Part shown: positions 1 to 9,317 of the stretch, one piece after another
Numbering within the stretch: position 1 is the first letter of the stretch
How the letters are laid out: the number at the start of each line of letters is the position of its first letter
Assembly (NCBI RefSeq): GCF_000383575.1
Contig: NZ_KB911579.1
Coordinates: 2,884,523-2,948,522 of the forward strand
Length of the DNA: 64,000 bases
Direction of reading: 5' to 3'
From: Salinispora oceanensis
GTDB lineage: Bacteria > Actinomycetota > Actinomycetes > Mycobacteriales > Micromonosporaceae
Position numbers and translations under genes: made by a program
Notes under the pieces: generated by a model
Database searches by the model: none
What the model was told of the DNA's origin: nothing
What the model saw: only the letters and a program-made list of their open reading frames with translations

Positions 1-1366
1 GCCCGGACGCCACACAGAGCAGGATCGCCCCGGCCCGCCAGTCGCGTCGCGCGAGGCCCAGCCAGGCGAGCGCGGCCAGGGCGGGTAGGAACGACCACCA
101 GAGCAGCGGTGTGCCCAGCAGCAGCACCTCGGTGGCGCAACTCGCCGCGGCGCAGGGTCCCTCGGCCGACCAGTAGAACGCGACCGGTCGCGCCAGGAGG
201 AGCCACTGCCAGGGCCAGGACTGGTAGGTGTGGGCGTCGTCGAGCTGCGAGTGGAAGCCGTACGCGGCCTTGTGATACTCGATGAGGTTCTGTAGCGCCC
301 CGATGACGGGGGTGTCGCTCAGCGGGGCGTTCGGCCACCGCTGTGCGTCGGGCACCCGGTAGTACCCCTCGTCGCCCAGCAGCCACCCGGACCAGGCGGC
401 GACATAGGCGACCACCATCAGGAGTCCGGCCAGCGCCAGCCAGGGGGTCTCGTCGAGCAGGGTGCGCCGCCACGGCCGGCGTACTCCGGCGGAGCGGCGG
501 GCGCCGACCTCCCAGAAGACCACCAGGAGCACGAACGCCGGGAGGAAGTACAGCGCACTCCACTTCACCGCGCAGGCGCAGCCGAACAGCACCCCGGCGA
601 CCAGTCGCCACCACGGCCACCTCCGCCAGCCACCGACTGGTCGGTCGGTGGTTGGTGGGTGGACCGGGTCCGACTCGGGGTCGAGGGTCTCCGCCCAGCG
701 GCGGCGCCGGGCGTCGCGGTCGAGAACCAGTGCGCCGAACGACGCCAACACGAAGAAGAGCAGGAAGATGTCGAGCAGCGCGGTGCGGGACAACACGAGG
801 TGGAAGCCGTCCAGGGCCAGCAGAAGCCCGGCGGCGCAGCCCAGCACCGTGGAGCCGAAGAGCCGGCGGGCGATCCGGACCAGGAGTAGCACCGAGAGGG
901 TGCCGATCAGGGCCGCCGAGAATCGCCAGCCCACCTCGGGGGCGGTGGTGAGCAGGTGCCCGGCGGCAACGACCCCCTGTTCGGTGTCGCTGTAGCCGAA
1001 GGCCCACTCGCCGAGCCCGATGAGCCACTTGCCCAGGGGTGGATGGACCACGTACGACGGGCCGCCGTCCTGGTAGTTCCACTCGACGCCCCGGTCGATC
1101 AACCCCCAGCCGTCGCGGGCGTAGTAGACCTCGTCGAAGATCTTGCCCGGCGGGTTCCCGAGGTTGACGAAGCGCAGGACCGCCGCGATCGTGACGATCA
1201 CCGCGGTGGCCAGCCAAGACCGCCGGTCGAGCCGGTTGTCAACGGTGGCCAGCCGGCGGCGGACGATGTCGGGAAGGCGGTTGCCGAGGGGCTGGCCCCG
1301 GTCCGTCTGCTCGGGCTGCTCCGGCCCGGCTTGGCCGGCGGGTTGCGCTGTTGACGCCTGGGTCAC
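1..1366 (-). CDS. pmt: Protein O-mannosyltransferase (GT39), 3' end outside window
   Basis: This is the 5' part (about 455 codons) of a polytopic membrane glycosyltransferase; the C-terminus lies beyond the left edge. I translated it directly from the minus strand and the frame is open from the GTG at 1366 to base 1. After a hydrophilic N-terminus of about 50 residues come the first membrane segment and then the FDEVYYARD segment, whose Asp-Glu pair (about residues 78-79) is the hallmark catalytic motif of PMT enzymes. Several further hydrophobic segments follow, as expected for GT39. The family moves mannose from polyprenyl-phosphate-mannose onto secreted proteins during Sec export. It diverges from rsmI, the same arrangement as in mycobacteria. 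The family is usually about 500-520 residues, so most of the protein is present. Confidence 0.9.
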   Translation of the reverse strand, partial: MTQASTAQPAGQAGPEQPEQTDRGQPLGNRLPDIVRRRLATVDNRLDRRSWLATAVIVTIAAVLRFVNLGNPPGKIFDEVYYARDGWGLIDRGVEWNYQDGGPSYVVHPPLGKWLIGLGEWAFGYSDTEQGVVAAGHLLTTAPEVGWRFSAALIGTLSVLLLVRIARRLFGSTVLGCAAGLLLALDGFHLVLSRTALLDIFLLFFVLASFGALVLDRDARRRRWAETLDPESDPVHPPTTDRPVGGWRRWPWWRLVAGVLFGCACAVKWSALYFLPAFVLLVVFWEVGARRSAGVRRPWRRTLLDETPWLALAGLLMVVAYVAAWSGWLLGDEGYYRVPDAQRWPNAPLSDTPVIGALQNLIEYHKAAYGFHSQLDDAHTYQSWPWQWLLLARPVAFYWSAEGPCAAASCATEVLLLGTPLLWWSFLPALAALAWLGLARRDWRAGAILLCVASG

Positions 1367-1451
1367 CTCGTGATCGTAAGCTGCCAAGGTGGGCCGGCGG
1401 GCCCGCCGCCCCAAGGAAGACCCATAACTGTCGATGAAGGAGCGTCCTTTC

Positions 1452-2300
1452 GTGGATGCGAAGTCCGATGTCGGACGCCTGGTCCTGCTCGGCGCGCCGC
1501 TCGGAAACCCGGCCGACGCCTCCGCCCGGCTCCGCGAGGTGCTCGCCACGGCTGACCTGGTGGCAGCCGAGGACACCCGGCGCCTGGCGCGGTTGGCCCG
1601 GGAGCTCGAGGTGACCCTTTCTGGGCGGATAGTCTCATATTTTGAGGGGAACGAGGAGCGCCGTACGCCAGAACTTGTCGAGGCGCTCCGCGCCGGCCTC
1701 AGCGTGGCCCTGATCACCGATGGCGGCATGCCCAGCGTCTCTGACCCGGGCTACCGGCTGGTCCGGGCGGCGGTGGACGCTGGGATACCGGTCACCGCCG
1801 CCCCCGGCCCCAGCGCGGTCACCACCGCCCTCACCCTCTCCGGGCTGGCCAGCGACCGGTTCTGCTTCGAGGGCTTCCTGCCCCGCAGCCCGGGCTCGCG
1901 CCGCGCCCGGCTGACCGCGCTCGCCACCGAGGAACGCACCCTGGTCTTCTTCGAGGCGCCGCACCGGGTCGCCGCGGCCCTCGCCGACCTGGCCGCGGCG
2001 TTCGGCGCCCACCGGCCGGCGGCGCTCTGCCGGGAGCTGACCAAGACCTACGAAGAAGTGCTCCGGCGTCCGCTCGGTGAGTTGGCGAGCTGGGCCGCCG
2101 AGGAGTCGGCGCGTGGCGAGATCACGTTGGTGGTGGCGGGGGCCTCGGGTCCGGCCCGGCAACGGCCGGACGACGAGACGTTGCGGGCGGCGGTCGCCGC
2201 CCGGGAAGCGACCGGTCGTTCCCGTCGGGACGCGGTGACCGAGGTCGCCGTCGAGTACGGGCTACGCCGGCGGGAGGTGTACGACATCGTCCACCGGTGA
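1452..2300 (+). CDS. rsmI: 16S rRNA 2'-O-ribose C1402 methyltransferase RsmI
   Basis: SAM-dependent methyltransferase of the tetrapyrrole-methylase fold that methylates the ribose of C1402 in the ribosomal P site. The N-terminus reads GRLVLLGAPLGNPADAS, followed by AAEDTRRLARL and GMPSVSDPGYRLV, all typical of RsmI. PGPSAVTTALTLSGL and a GFLPRSPGSRR segment come next, and the C-terminal region is basic. I chose the GTG at 1452 because AAGGAG at 1437-1442 sits nine bases upstream. An in-frame ATG at 1434 would add six residues but overlaps that ribosome-binding site. A CATAAC element at 1423-1428 could be the -10. The protein is about 282 residues, normal for the family. Confidence 0.9.
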   Translation: MDAKSDVGRLVLLGAPLGNPADASARLREVLATADLVAAEDTRRLARLARELEVTLSGRIVSYFEGNEERRTPELVEALRAGLSVALITDGGMPSVSDPGYRLVRAAVDAGIPVTAAPGPSAVTTALTLSGLASDRFCFEGFLPRSPGSRRARLTALATEERTLVFFEAPHRVAAALADLAAAFGAHRPAALCRELTKTYEEVLRRPLGELASWAAEESARGEITLVVAGASGPARQRPDDETLRAAVAAREATGRSRRDAVTEVAVEYGLRRREVYDIVHR

Positions 2301-2375
2301 GGTGTGGCGAGGCGGAGAAGTGACCAGGGCAGGCTGGGCGGGCCTGTTGGTTCGCGGCTCCGCGGCCGGGGTCAC

Positions 2376-2381
2376 TAGGCT
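2376..2381 (+). promoter_or_regulatory. Candidate -10 element of metG (leaderless)
   Basis: TAGGCT lies eight bases before the metG ATG and there is no ribosome-binding site between them. This geometry fits a leaderless transcript. Inference from sequence only. Confidence 0.45.
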
Positions 2382-2389
2382 TGTTGGCC

Positions 2390-4192
2390 ATGAGTCACGT
2401 TCTCGCGGCGGTTGCCTGGCCTTACGCCAACGGCCCGCGCCACATCGGCCACGTCTCCGGCTTCGGCGTTCCCTCCGACGTCTTCGCCCGGTATATGCGG
2501 ATGGCCGGCCACGACGTGCTCATGGTCTCCGGCACCGACGAGCACGGCACGCCGATCCAGGTGCAGGCCGACGCGGAGGGGGTCACCCCCCGCGAGCTGG
2601 CCGACCGCTACAACCGGGTGATCGTGGCGGACCTGCACGGGCTCGGGCTCTCCTACGACCTGTTCACCCGCACCACCACCGGCAACCACTACGCCGTGGT
2701 GCAGGAGCTGTTCGAGGGGATGTACCGCAACGGCTACATCGTGCCGAAGACCACGATGGGTGCCATCTCCCCGTCCACCGGTCGGACCCTGCCCGATCGC
2801 TACATCGAGGGCACCTGCCCGATCTGCGGCTACGAGAGCGCCCGCGGCGACCAGTGCGACAGCTGCGGCAACCAACTCGACCCGATCGACCTGCGAAACC
2901 CGAAGTCGAAGATCAACGGGGAGACGCCGAAGTTCGTCGAGACCGAACACTTCTTCCTCGACCTGCCGGCGCTCGCCGACGTGCTGGGGCAGTGGCTGAA
3001 CACGCGGGAGGGCTGGCGGCCGAACGTGCTGCGCTTCTCCAAGAACCTGTTGGACGACCTCCAGCCCCGGGCGATCACCCGGGACCTGGAGTGGGGTGTG
3101 CCGGTCCCGCTCGACGGCTGGCGGGAGCGCGGCGACAAGCGCATCTACGTGTGGTTCGACGCGGTGATCGGCTACCTCTCCGCCTCGATCGAGTGGGCCC
3201 GCCGCTCCGGTGACCAACAGGCGTGGCGCCGGTGGTGGTCGGCGGACGGGCCCGGCAAGGACGCCCCCAGCCACTACTTCATGGGCAAGGACAACATCGT
3301 CTTCCACTCGGTGATCTGGCCGGCGCTGCTCGCCGGCTACTCCGGCGAAGGCTCCCACGACGGGCAGCCGGGCGAGCTGGGCCGGCTGAACCTGCCCACC
3401 GAGGTGGTCTCCAGCGAGTTCCTGACCATGGAGGGGCGAAAGTTCTCCTCGTCCCGGCGCGTGGTCATCTACGTCCGCGACTTCCTGGAGCGCTACGACG
3501 CCGACGCGTTGCGCTACTTCATCGCGGTGGCCGGCCCGGAGAGCAACGACACCGACTTCACCTGGGCGGAGTTCCTCCGGCGCAACAACGACGAGCTGGT
3601 AGCCGGCTGGGGCAACCTGGTCAACCGCTCCATCTCGATGGCCGCGAAGAACTTCGGGGGGATTCCGCCGGTCGACCCGGCCGGGCTCACCGAGGCCGAC
3701 GAGGCGCTGCTCGCGGTGGCCCGGGCCGGCTTCGACACGGTCGGCGAGCTGATCGGCCGGCACCGGCAGAAGCAGGCGATCGGCGAGGCGATGAAGGTGG
3801 TGGCCGAGGCCAACCGCTACCTCTCCGAGCAGGCGCCGTGGAAGCTCAAGGGCGAGGCGGACCGGCCGCGGATGGGCACCGTCCTGCACGTCGCCCTCCA
3901 GGTGGTCAGCGACGCGAACACGCTGCTCACCCCCTTCCTGCCGCACTCCGCGCAGAAGATCCACCAGCTGCTCGGCGGCACCGGGGTGCACGCGCCGATG
4001 CCCGTGATCGAGGAGGTTGAGGACCTCGACGGCGGGCCGGCCTACCCGGTGCTGACCGGCGACTACACGGTCGGTACCCGGTGGGAGTCGGTGCCGTTGG
4101 AGGTGGGGCGGGCACTCGACCCGCCCAAGCCGGTGTTCCGCAAACTCGACCCGTCGATCGTGGACGAGGAGCTGGCCCGCCTGGCGGGCTGA
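2390..4192 (+). CDS. metG: Methionyl-tRNA synthetase
   Basis: Class I synthetase that charges tRNA-Met. The HIGH signature is intact (residues 18-21, after PYANGPR). The KMSKS loop appears as KFSSS (about residue 351), a form common in actinobacterial enzymes. The zinc knuckle shows Cys143, Cys146, Cys156 and Cys159. The protein is 600 residues and ends in an anticodon-binding helical domain without the EMAP-II-like C-terminal tRNA-binding domain found in E. coli MetG. The ATG at 2390 was preferred to TTG codons at 2381 and 2384 because the product then begins [15 protein letters not shown], the usual family start, and because it fits the leaderless -10 just upstream. Confidence 0.96.
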   Translation: MSHVLAAVAWPYANGPRHIGHVSGFGVPSDVFARYMRMAGHDVLMVSGTDEHGTPIQVQADAEGVTPRELADRYNRVIVADLHGLGLSYDLFTRTTTGNHYAVVQELFEGMYRNGYIVPKTTMGAISPSTGRTLPDRYIEGTCPICGYESARGDQCDSCGNQLDPIDLRNPKSKINGETPKFVETEHFFLDLPALADVLGQWLNTREGWRPNVLRFSKNLLDDLQPRAITRDLEWGVPVPLDGWRERGDKRIYVWFDAVIGYLSASIEWARRSGDQQAWRRWWSADGPGKDAPSHYFMGKDNIVFHSVIWPALLAGYSGEGSHDGQPGELGRLNLPTEVVSSEFLTMEGRKFSSSRRVVIYVRDFLERYDADALRYFIAVAGPESNDTDFTWAEFLRRNNDELVAGWGNLVNRSISMAAKNFGGIPPVDPAGLTEADEALLAVARAGFDTVGELIGRHRQKQAIGEAMKVVAEANRYLSEQAPWKLKGEADRPRMGTVLHVALQVVSDANTLLTPFLPHSAQKIHQLLGGTGVHAPMPVIEEVEDLDGGPAYPVLTGDYTVGTRWESVPLEVGRALDPPKPVFRKLDPSIVDEELARLAG

Positions 4193-4207
4193 GCGCTGGT
4201 GGCCGCG

Positions 4208-4244
4208 CCGCTCGCCGCAGCGGATCCACCGCTCGGCGCAGCGG
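4208..4244. repeat. Two tandem 16-base imperfect hairpins
   Basis: Two near-identical elements (4208-4223 and 4229-4244), each with CCGCT/AGCGG arms, lie 21 bases apart just after metG. They differ at two internal bases. They could act as a metG terminator, although there is no T tract. Confidence 0.5.
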
Positions 4245-4325
4245 CCCACCGGCGGCAGGTGATGGTGATCATGCGGTCGTAGTCTCGGCCGGCACACCCC
4301 AATCACCCGCACCGGAGGTGGGCCG

Positions 4326-4568
4326 ATGGCCACGCCCGAACCCCAGACGCCGGCCGCCGCGAAGACCCGGGCGAAGGACAAGAGTCCCTGGAACTGGCTG
4401 CTCTTCGTGCCGGTCGTCGTGCCGTTGATCCCAGCGTTCTACAACTCCGACTCGCCCCGGGTTCTCGGCTTCCCGCGGTTCTACTGGCTCCAGCTCGCGT
4501 ACATTCTGCTCGGCGTCGCGGTCACCACGCTCGTGTACCAGCTCACGAAGAAGCGGGGTGACCGCTGA
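4326..4568 (+). CDS. Small two-TM DUF3311 protein, symporter partner
   Basis: An 80-residue protein with a charged N-terminus (about 20 residues, rich in Ala, Lys and Pro), two membrane segments (WNWLLFVPVVVPLIPAF and LQLAYILLGVAVTTLVY) and a short basic tail. Size and layout match DUF3311, small membrane proteins almost always encoded immediately before a solute:sodium symporter. Its stop codon overlaps the ATG of the next gene by one base, which implies translational coupling and probably a shared complex. GGAGGTGG at about 4313 is a strong ribosome-binding site. The biochemical role of DUF3311 is unknown; it may be an accessory subunit. Confidence 0.85.
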   Translation: MATPEPQTPAAAKTRAKDKSPWNWLLFVPVVVPLIPAFYNSDSPRVLGFPRFYWLQLAYILLGVAVTTLVYQLTKKRGDR

Positions 4569-6232
4569 TGTGGCGTGACCACGTCACCGAGATCAGCATC
4601 TTTACCGCGCTATTCCTGCTGGTGAGCGCCATGGGATTCGTCGCATCCCGTTGGCGCGCGCCGAAGGACATGGCCCACCTCGACGAGTGGGGGCTGGGCG
4701 GGCGCAACTTCGGCGGTTGGATCACCTGGTTCCTGATCGGCGGTGACCTGTACACCGCGTACACCTTCGTGGCCGTACCGGCACTGGTCTTCGGTGCCGG
4801 CGCGATGGGCTTCTTCGCGGTGCCGTACACCGTCGTCATCTACCCGATGGTCTTCCTGGTGCTCTGTCGACTCTGGTCGGTGTCGCACCGGCACGGCTTC
4901 GTCACTCCGGCGGATTTTGTCCGTAGCCGCTTTGACTCGCCGGTGCTCGCACTACTTGTGGCGATTACCGGGATTGTGGCGACGATGCCGTACATCGCGT
5001 TGCAGCTCGTCGGGATCGAGGCGGTGCTCAAGACCATGGGCGTGACCGGGGAGAGCAGTCTGGCTCGGCACCTGCCCATCATCATCGCGTTCGCGATCCT
5101 GGCGGCGTACACGTACCAGTCCGGGCTCCGCGCGCCGGCGCTGATCGCCTTCGTCAAGGACACCCTGATCTACGTGGTGATCCTGGCGGCGGTGCTGTAC
5201 CTGCCGTACAAGCTGGGGGGCTGGGGTGAGATCTTCGACGCTGCCGACGCGAAGTTCGCGGCATCACCGAACCCCAATGACGGGATTCTGCTCAACGCCA
5301 ACAACCAGGTCCAGTACGTCACCCTGGCCTTCGGCTCGGCGCTGGCGCTCTTCCTGTACCCGCACAGCATCACCGGTGTGCTGGCCAGCCGGAACCGGGA
5401 TGTCATCAAGCGGAACATGTCGGCGTTGCCCGCCTACAGTGTGCTGCTGGGGCTCATCGCGCTGCTCGGCTTCATGGCGATCGCGGCCGACGTGCAGCCG
5501 CTACCCGGGGCCACCGCGGGCACGGTGGACAACAACACCATTGTTCCGGTGCTCTTCGACCAGCAGTTCCCGAGCTGGTTCACCGGTGTCGCGTACGCGG
5601 CGATCGGCATCGGGGCGCTGGTGCCGGCGGCGATCATGTCGATCGCGGCAGCGAACCTGTTCACCCGCAACATCTACAAGGAGTATTTGCGGCGGGACGC
5701 CACTCCGGCGCAGGAGGCGAAGGCCTCCAAGCTCACCTCGTTGGTGGTGAAGATCGGCGCAGTGGCCTGCATCGTCTTCCTCGACCCGCAGTTCTCCATC
5801 GACCTCCAGCTGATCGGCGGCGTGATCATCCTGCAGACGCTGCCGGCGGTGGCCCTCGGCCTCTACACCCGCTGGTTCCACCGCGGTGCGCTGATCGCCG
5901 GTTGGGCCGTCGGCATGTCCCTGGGCATGTGGATGCTCTACCAGGTGTCCAGCCCGACCCGGAGTCACTTCGGCGGCTCCGCGTTCCCCCTGGAGAGGTT
6001 CGGCTTCGACACGACGATGACCATCTACGCCGGATTCGTGGCCGTGCTGGCCAACCTGTTGGTCGCGACAGCGCTGACGCTGGTGCTGCGGACCGCGCAG
6101 GTGGCCGATGGGGGCGACCGGACCAGCCCGGACGACTACTTCGCCGACGAGGGGGACCCGCGGGTGAGCCGGGACGACCGCCGGGGCGTCGACCCGGCCC
6201 CGGAATCGGTGGCGGGCGCGAATGCCGGGTAG
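4568..6232 (+). CDS. mctP: MctP-type monocarboxylate/sodium symporter (SSS family)
   Basis: A 554-residue polytopic transporter of the solute:sodium symporter family. It opens with a membrane segment followed by EWGLGGRNFGGW, a segment resembling monocarboxylate permease MctP, and has about 13 hydrophobic segments. The N-terminal part contains GGDLYTAYTFVAVPAL, and a conserved NLFTRNIYKEYL loop occurs after about residue 360. The hydrophilic tail of about 50 residues is acidic. MctP proteins take up pyruvate, lactate, propionate or alanine, but the substrate here is an assignment by resemblance. It is coupled to the DUF3311 gene by a one-base overlap. No regulator sits next to the pair. Confidence 0.85.
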   Translation: MWRDHVTEISIFTALFLLVSAMGFVASRWRAPKDMAHLDEWGLGGRNFGGWITWFLIGGDLYTAYTFVAVPALVFGAGAMGFFAVPYTVVIYPMVFLVLCRLWSVSHRHGFVTPADFVRSRFDSPVLALLVAITGIVATMPYIALQLVGIEAVLKTMGVTGESSLARHLPIIIAFAILAAYTYQSGLRAPALIAFVKDTLIYVVILAAVLYLPYKLGGWGEIFDAADAKFAASPNPNDGILLNANNQVQYVTLAFGSALALFLYPHSITGVLASRNRDVIKRNMSALPAYSVLLGLIALLGFMAIAADVQPLPGATAGTVDNNTIVPVLFDQQFPSWFTGVAYAAIGIGALVPAAIMSIAAANLFTRNIYKEYLRRDATPAQEAKASKLTSLVVKIGAVACIVFLDPQFSIDLQLIGGVIILQTLPAVALGLYTRWFHRGALIAGWAVGMSLGMWMLYQVSSPTRSHFGGSAFPLERFGFDTTMTIYAGFVAVLANLLVATALTLVLRTAQVADGGDRTSPDDYFADEGDPRVSRDDRRGVDPAPESVAGANAG

Positions 6233-6298
6233 CCGATGGTCCGGGTGAACACCGGGTAGCGGGCGGCTGCCGGCACGTGGTGTGTGATGCTTGCGCTG

Positions 6299-7222
6299 AT
6301 GACCGAGCAGACCGAAACCCGTAAGCAGCGCGCGGCCCGCCGGGCCGGGGAGTTCCCGGCCGCTCCCGCGCCGCTGCCCCGACCGGTGCCCGACAGCCAC
6401 ACCCACCTCGACATCACGATCAGCGAGGCCGGGGTCCCGCCGCGCCGGGAAGCGGCGGCCGTCGACGCAGGGGCCGACACCGGCCCGGCGGTCGACCCGG
6501 TCCAGGCCGCGGTGGAGGCGGCCGCGGAGGTCGGGGTGGACCGGTTGGTGCAGGTGGGGGTGGACGTCGACTCGTCCCGGTGGGGGTCGGAGCTGGCCCA
6601 GCGCTACCCGGCGGTCGTCGCCACCGTCGCGCTGCATCCCAACGAGGCGCCCCGGTTGGCGGAGCTGGACGAGGCGCTGCGGGCCATCGAGTCGCTGGCC
6701 GGCCAGGACCGGGTACGGGGCGTCGGCGAGACCGGGATGGACTTCTACCGCACCGGCGAGGACGGGCGGGCCGTGCAGGAGGCCAGTTTCCGGGCGCACA
6801 TCGACATCGCCAAGCGGTACGGCCGGACCCTGGTGGTCCACGACCGGGAGGCGCACGCCGACGTGTTGCGGATCCTGGACGACGAGGGCGCTCCGGAGAC
6901 GGTGGTGATGCACTGTTTCTCCGGCGACGCCGAGTTCGCCCGCGCCTGTGTGCGCCGCGGCTACCTGCTCAGCTTCGCCGGCACCGTCACCTTCAGCAGC
7001 GCCGCGGCACTGCGGGAGGCCGCCGCGGTGACGCCGCTGGATCACCTCCTCGTGGAGACGGACGCGCCATATCTCACCCCGGTGCCGCACCGGGGCCGGC
7101 CCAACGCGTCGTATCTGATCCCGCTCACCGTCCGCGCGCTCGCCGCCACCACCGGCAGCGACCTGGATGAGCTCTGCGCGGCCCTCTCCCGTACCGGCGA
7201 GCGGGCCTTCGGCCCCTGGTGA
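6299..7222 (+). CDS. tatD: TatD family metal-dependent DNase
   Basis: TIM-barrel metallohydrolase of the TatD family, which removes nucleotides from the 3' end of DNA and has quality-control roles. The metal ligands are visible in order: DSHTHLD near the N-terminus, the glutamate in [10 protein letters not shown], the histidines in VVHDRE and MHCFSGD, and the aspartate in [14 protein letters not shown]. The protein is about 307 residues, with an extra Ala/Gly-rich insertion after the first metal motif. The start is uncertain: in-frame GTG 6284 and ATG 6287 precede the chosen ATG at 6299, and none has a good ribosome-binding site. It lies just before rsmA and ispE, the order also seen in mycobacteria, but without an rpfB gene between. 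Confidence 0.9.
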   Translation: MTEQTETRKQRAARRAGEFPAAPAPLPRPVPDSHTHLDITISEAGVPPRREAAAVDAGADTGPAVDPVQAAVEAAAEVGVDRLVQVGVDVDSSRWGSELAQRYPAVVATVALHPNEAPRLAELDEALRAIESLAGQDRVRGVGETGMDFYRTGEDGRAVQEASFRAHIDIAKRYGRTLVVHDREAHADVLRILDDEGAPETVVMHCFSGDAEFARACVRRGYLLSFAGTVTFSSAAALREAAAVTPLDHLLVETDAPYLTPVPHRGRPNASYLIPLTVRALAATTGSDLDELCAALSRTGERAFGPW

Positions 7223-7288
7223 CGGCGGGGCTGACGGGATTCCGCGGGGAGGTGGCGGGCCCCTGCCCGAGGCGCCCCGGCGCCCACC

Positions 7289-7294
7289 TACGCT
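7289..7294 (+). promoter_or_regulatory. Candidate -10 element of rsmA (leaderless)
   Basis: TACGCT lies seven bases before the rsmA GTG, with no ribosome-binding site between. Same geometry as the metG element. Confidence 0.4.
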
Positions 7295-7301
7295 AGCGGG
7301 C

Positions 7302-8174
7302 GTGACCGGTCTCCTCGGCCCGGCGGAGATCCGGGACCTCGCCGCCCGCCTCGGCGTCGCTCCCACGAAGCGGCTCGGCCAGAACTTCGTCCATGACCCC
7401 AACACGGTGCGGCGGATCGTCACCACCGCCGGTCTGACCGCCGAGGACGTGGTGTTGGAGGTCGGGCCGGGACTCGGCTCGCTCACCCTCGCGCTGCTGC
7501 CGGCCGCCGCGCACGTGCACGCCATCGAGATTGACCCGGTCCTCGCCGCCGCCCTGCCGGAGACCGCTGCCCGGCACGCCGGTCCCGCCGCCGACCGGCT
7601 CTCCGTGCACCGCGCCGACGCGCTCCGGGTCACCGCCGGGCAGCTCGCCGATCCCGCGCCAACCGCGTTGGTCGCCAACCTGCCGTACAACGTCGCCGTG
7701 CCGGTGGTGCTGCACCTGCTCGCCGAGTTGCCGACGCTGCGGCACGGCCTGGTCATGGTGCAGAAGGAGGTCGCCGATCGGCTCGTCGCCGGTCCCGGTT
7801 CCCGGGTGTACGGCGTGCCGTCGGTCAAACTCGCCTGGTACGCCCACGTCCACGCGGCCGGGAAGGTGCCGCCGAACGTGTTCTGGCCGGTGCCGAACGT
7901 CGACTCCGGGCTGGTCGCCTTCACCCGTCGGGAACCGCCGGGCGTGGGTGGTTCCCGGGAGCGGGTCTTCGCGGTGGTGGATGCCGCGTTCGCCCAGCGT
8001 CGGAAAACCCTTCGGGCGGCCCTGGCCGGCTGGGCCGGCGGTGCGGACCGGGCGGCCGCGGTGCTCACCGCCGCCGGAGTGGATCCCCGCGCTCGCGGGG
8101 AGGCGCTCCCGGTCGAGCAGTTCGCCGCTATCGCCGCGTCGGCCCCGGCCGCCTCCGACCGGGCAGTAGGCTGA
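7302..8174 (+). CDS. rsmA: 16S rRNA dimethyladenosine transferase RsmA (KsgA)
   Basis: Dimethylates A1518 and A1519 of 16S rRNA late in small-subunit assembly; loss gives kasugamycin resistance. The product reads [16 protein letters not shown], then the SAM site [14 protein letters not shown], and the catalytic [12 protein letters not shown] motif (N-L-P-Y). The C-terminal lobe includes [12 protein letters not shown], conserved in the family. I chose the GTG at 7302 (290 residues), which gives the usual N-terminus; the frame is open further upstream, but that would add unrelated sequence. The stop codon overlaps a second -10-like element that probably serves the small ORF and ispE. Confidence 0.94.
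   Translation: MTGLLGPAEIRDLAARLGVAPTKRLGQNFVHDPNTVRRIVTTAGLTAEDVVLEVGPGLGSLTLALLPAAAHVHAIEIDPVLAAALPETAARHAGPAADRLSVHRADALRVTAGQLADPAPTALVANLPYNVAVPVVLHLLAELPTLRHGLVMVQKEVADRLVAGPGSRVYGVPSVKLAWYAHVHAAGKVPPNVFWPVPNVDSGLVAFTRREPPGVGGSRERVFAVVDAAFAQRRKTLRAALAGWAGGADRAAAVLTAAGVDPRARGEALPVEQFAAIAASAPAASDRAVG
8167..8172 (+). promoter_or_regulatory. Candidate -10 element for small ORF and ispE
   Basis: TAGGCT overlaps the rsmA stop codon and lies six bases before the GTG at 8179. It is identical to the metG and cydD elements. Confidence 0.45.
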
Positions 8175-8178
8175 CGCC

Positions 8179-8274
8179 GTGCTCGCCGAGGAAGTACGAC
8201 AAACTACGCCGCTGCCCCCGCCCGTCGCGCCCGGGACGGGGAGCCGGGACTCGGTCTGGGACATCATCCCGTGA
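8179..8274 (+). CDS. 31-codon small ORF coupled to ispE
   Basis: GTG-initiated 31-codon reading frame between rsmA and ispE. The peptide begins VLAEEVRQTTPLPPP and ends SVWDIIP. It has a Pro-rich centre and no membrane segment. Two things argue that it is translated: a TAGGCT -10 six bases before its GTG (leaderless start), and a stop codon that shares the GTGA overlap with the ispE start, so translation of ispE would depend on it. I recognise no family. It could be a leader peptide or simply a coupling device. Confidence 0.5.
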   Translation: MLAEEVRQTTPLPPPVAPGTGSRDSVWDIIP

Positions 8275-9218
8275 CCGAGGCATGGCGGCCGGAGGATGAC
8301 GAGCCGCGAGGTGCCAGCGGGCCGGTTCGGGTCCGAGTCCCCGCGAAGATCAACCTGCACCTGGGGGTGGGGCCGCTGCGCGGGGACGGCTATCACGAGC
8401 TCAACACCGTCTACCACGCGATCTCCATTCACGACGAGTTGACCGCCCGCCGGGGCGACACCCTCACCCTGACCATGGAGGGTGAGGGGACCGGTGAATT
8501 GGCCCTGGACGAGTCAAACCTGGTCATCCGGGCCGCCCGCGCCCTCGCCAGCTCCGTCGGGGTGCCGCCGCATGCCCGGCTACACCTGCGCAAGCAGATT
8601 CCCCTGGCTGGTGGGCTCGCCGGGGGCAGTGCCGACGCCGCCGCCGCGCTGGTTGCCTGCGATGCCCTCTGGGGGACCGGGCTCTCCCGCGACGAACTGG
8701 CGGAGATCGCCGCCGGCCTCGGTTCCGACGTGCCGTTCCTGATCCACGGGGGCACCGCGCTCGGCACCGGTCGGGGCGAGGCGGTCAGCCCAGTACTGGC
8801 CCGGCCGACCATCTGGCACTGGGTCGTCGCGGTCGCCGACGGCGGCCTGTCCACGCCGGTCGCGTACCGGGAACTCGATCGGCTCCGAGCTGCCGGGGCC
8901 GCCGGCCCCCCGCTTGGCAGCACCGACACCCTCCTCGCCGCCCTCCGGCAGCGAGACCCGCGGGTGCTCGCCGCGGCCCTCGGCAACGACCTCCAGGACG
9001 CCGCGCTCGCCCTGCGACCGTCCCTGGCCGCCACGCTGAAGGCGGGTGAGGCGGCGGGTGCGCTCGCCGGCATCGTCTCCGGCTCCGGGCCGACCTGTGT
9101 CTTCCTCGCCACCGGAGCCGCCGACGCGGAGCGGATCGCCACCGAGTTGGACGCCCTCGACGTGTGCCGACAGGCGCGCACCGCGCACGGCCCGGTCGCC
9201 GGGGCCCGGATCGGCTGA
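8271..9218 (+). CDS. ispE: 4-diphosphocytidyl-2-C-methyl-D-erythritol kinase
   Basis: GHMP-superfamily kinase that phosphorylates CDP-methylerythritol in the MEP isoprenoid pathway. The N-terminal VRVPAKINLHLGVGPLRGDGYHE holds the catalytic Lys region, and PLAGGLAGGSADAAAAL is the ATP-binding glycine-rich loop. A C-terminal GIVSGSGPTCVFL completes the three GHMP motifs. Length 315 residues. The start is the GTG at 8271, which overlaps the stop of the upstream small ORF. The first 20 residues are hydrophilic and outside the kinase fold. Position after rsmA is conserved in actinobacteria. Confidence 0.95.
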   Translation: MTEAWRPEDDEPRGASGPVRVRVPAKINLHLGVGPLRGDGYHELNTVYHAISIHDELTARRGDTLTLTMEGEGTGELALDESNLVIRAARALASSVGVPPHARLHLRKQIPLAGGLAGGSADAAAALVACDALWGTGLSRDELAEIAAGLGSDVPFLIHGGTALGTGRGEAVSPVLARPTIWHWVVAVADGGLSTPVAYRELDRLRAAGAAGPPLGSTDTLLAALRQRDPRVLAAALGNDLQDAALALRPSLAATLKAGEAAGALAGIVSGSGPTCVFLATGAADAERIATELDALDVCRQARTAHGPVAGARIG

Positions 9219-9317
9219 CCGTCCCCGGCGCCGCCCGCCGGGCGCCCGCGTACCCTTGCCTCGGGCGTCCTTGGCTGCCGATCCGGTGCCGGACGCCCTG
9301 ACCATGGAAGGGGTGTA

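Noticed and set aside
2375..4381. A 668-codon open frame on the strand opposite metG
   Set aside because: It is the antisense shadow of a strongly supported gene in high-GC DNA; its translation is Arg/Gly/Val-rich with no recognisable domain.
5501..8068. An 855-codon open frame on the minus strand across mctP, tatD and rsmA
   Set aside because: It crosses three well-supported plus-strand genes and has shadow composition.
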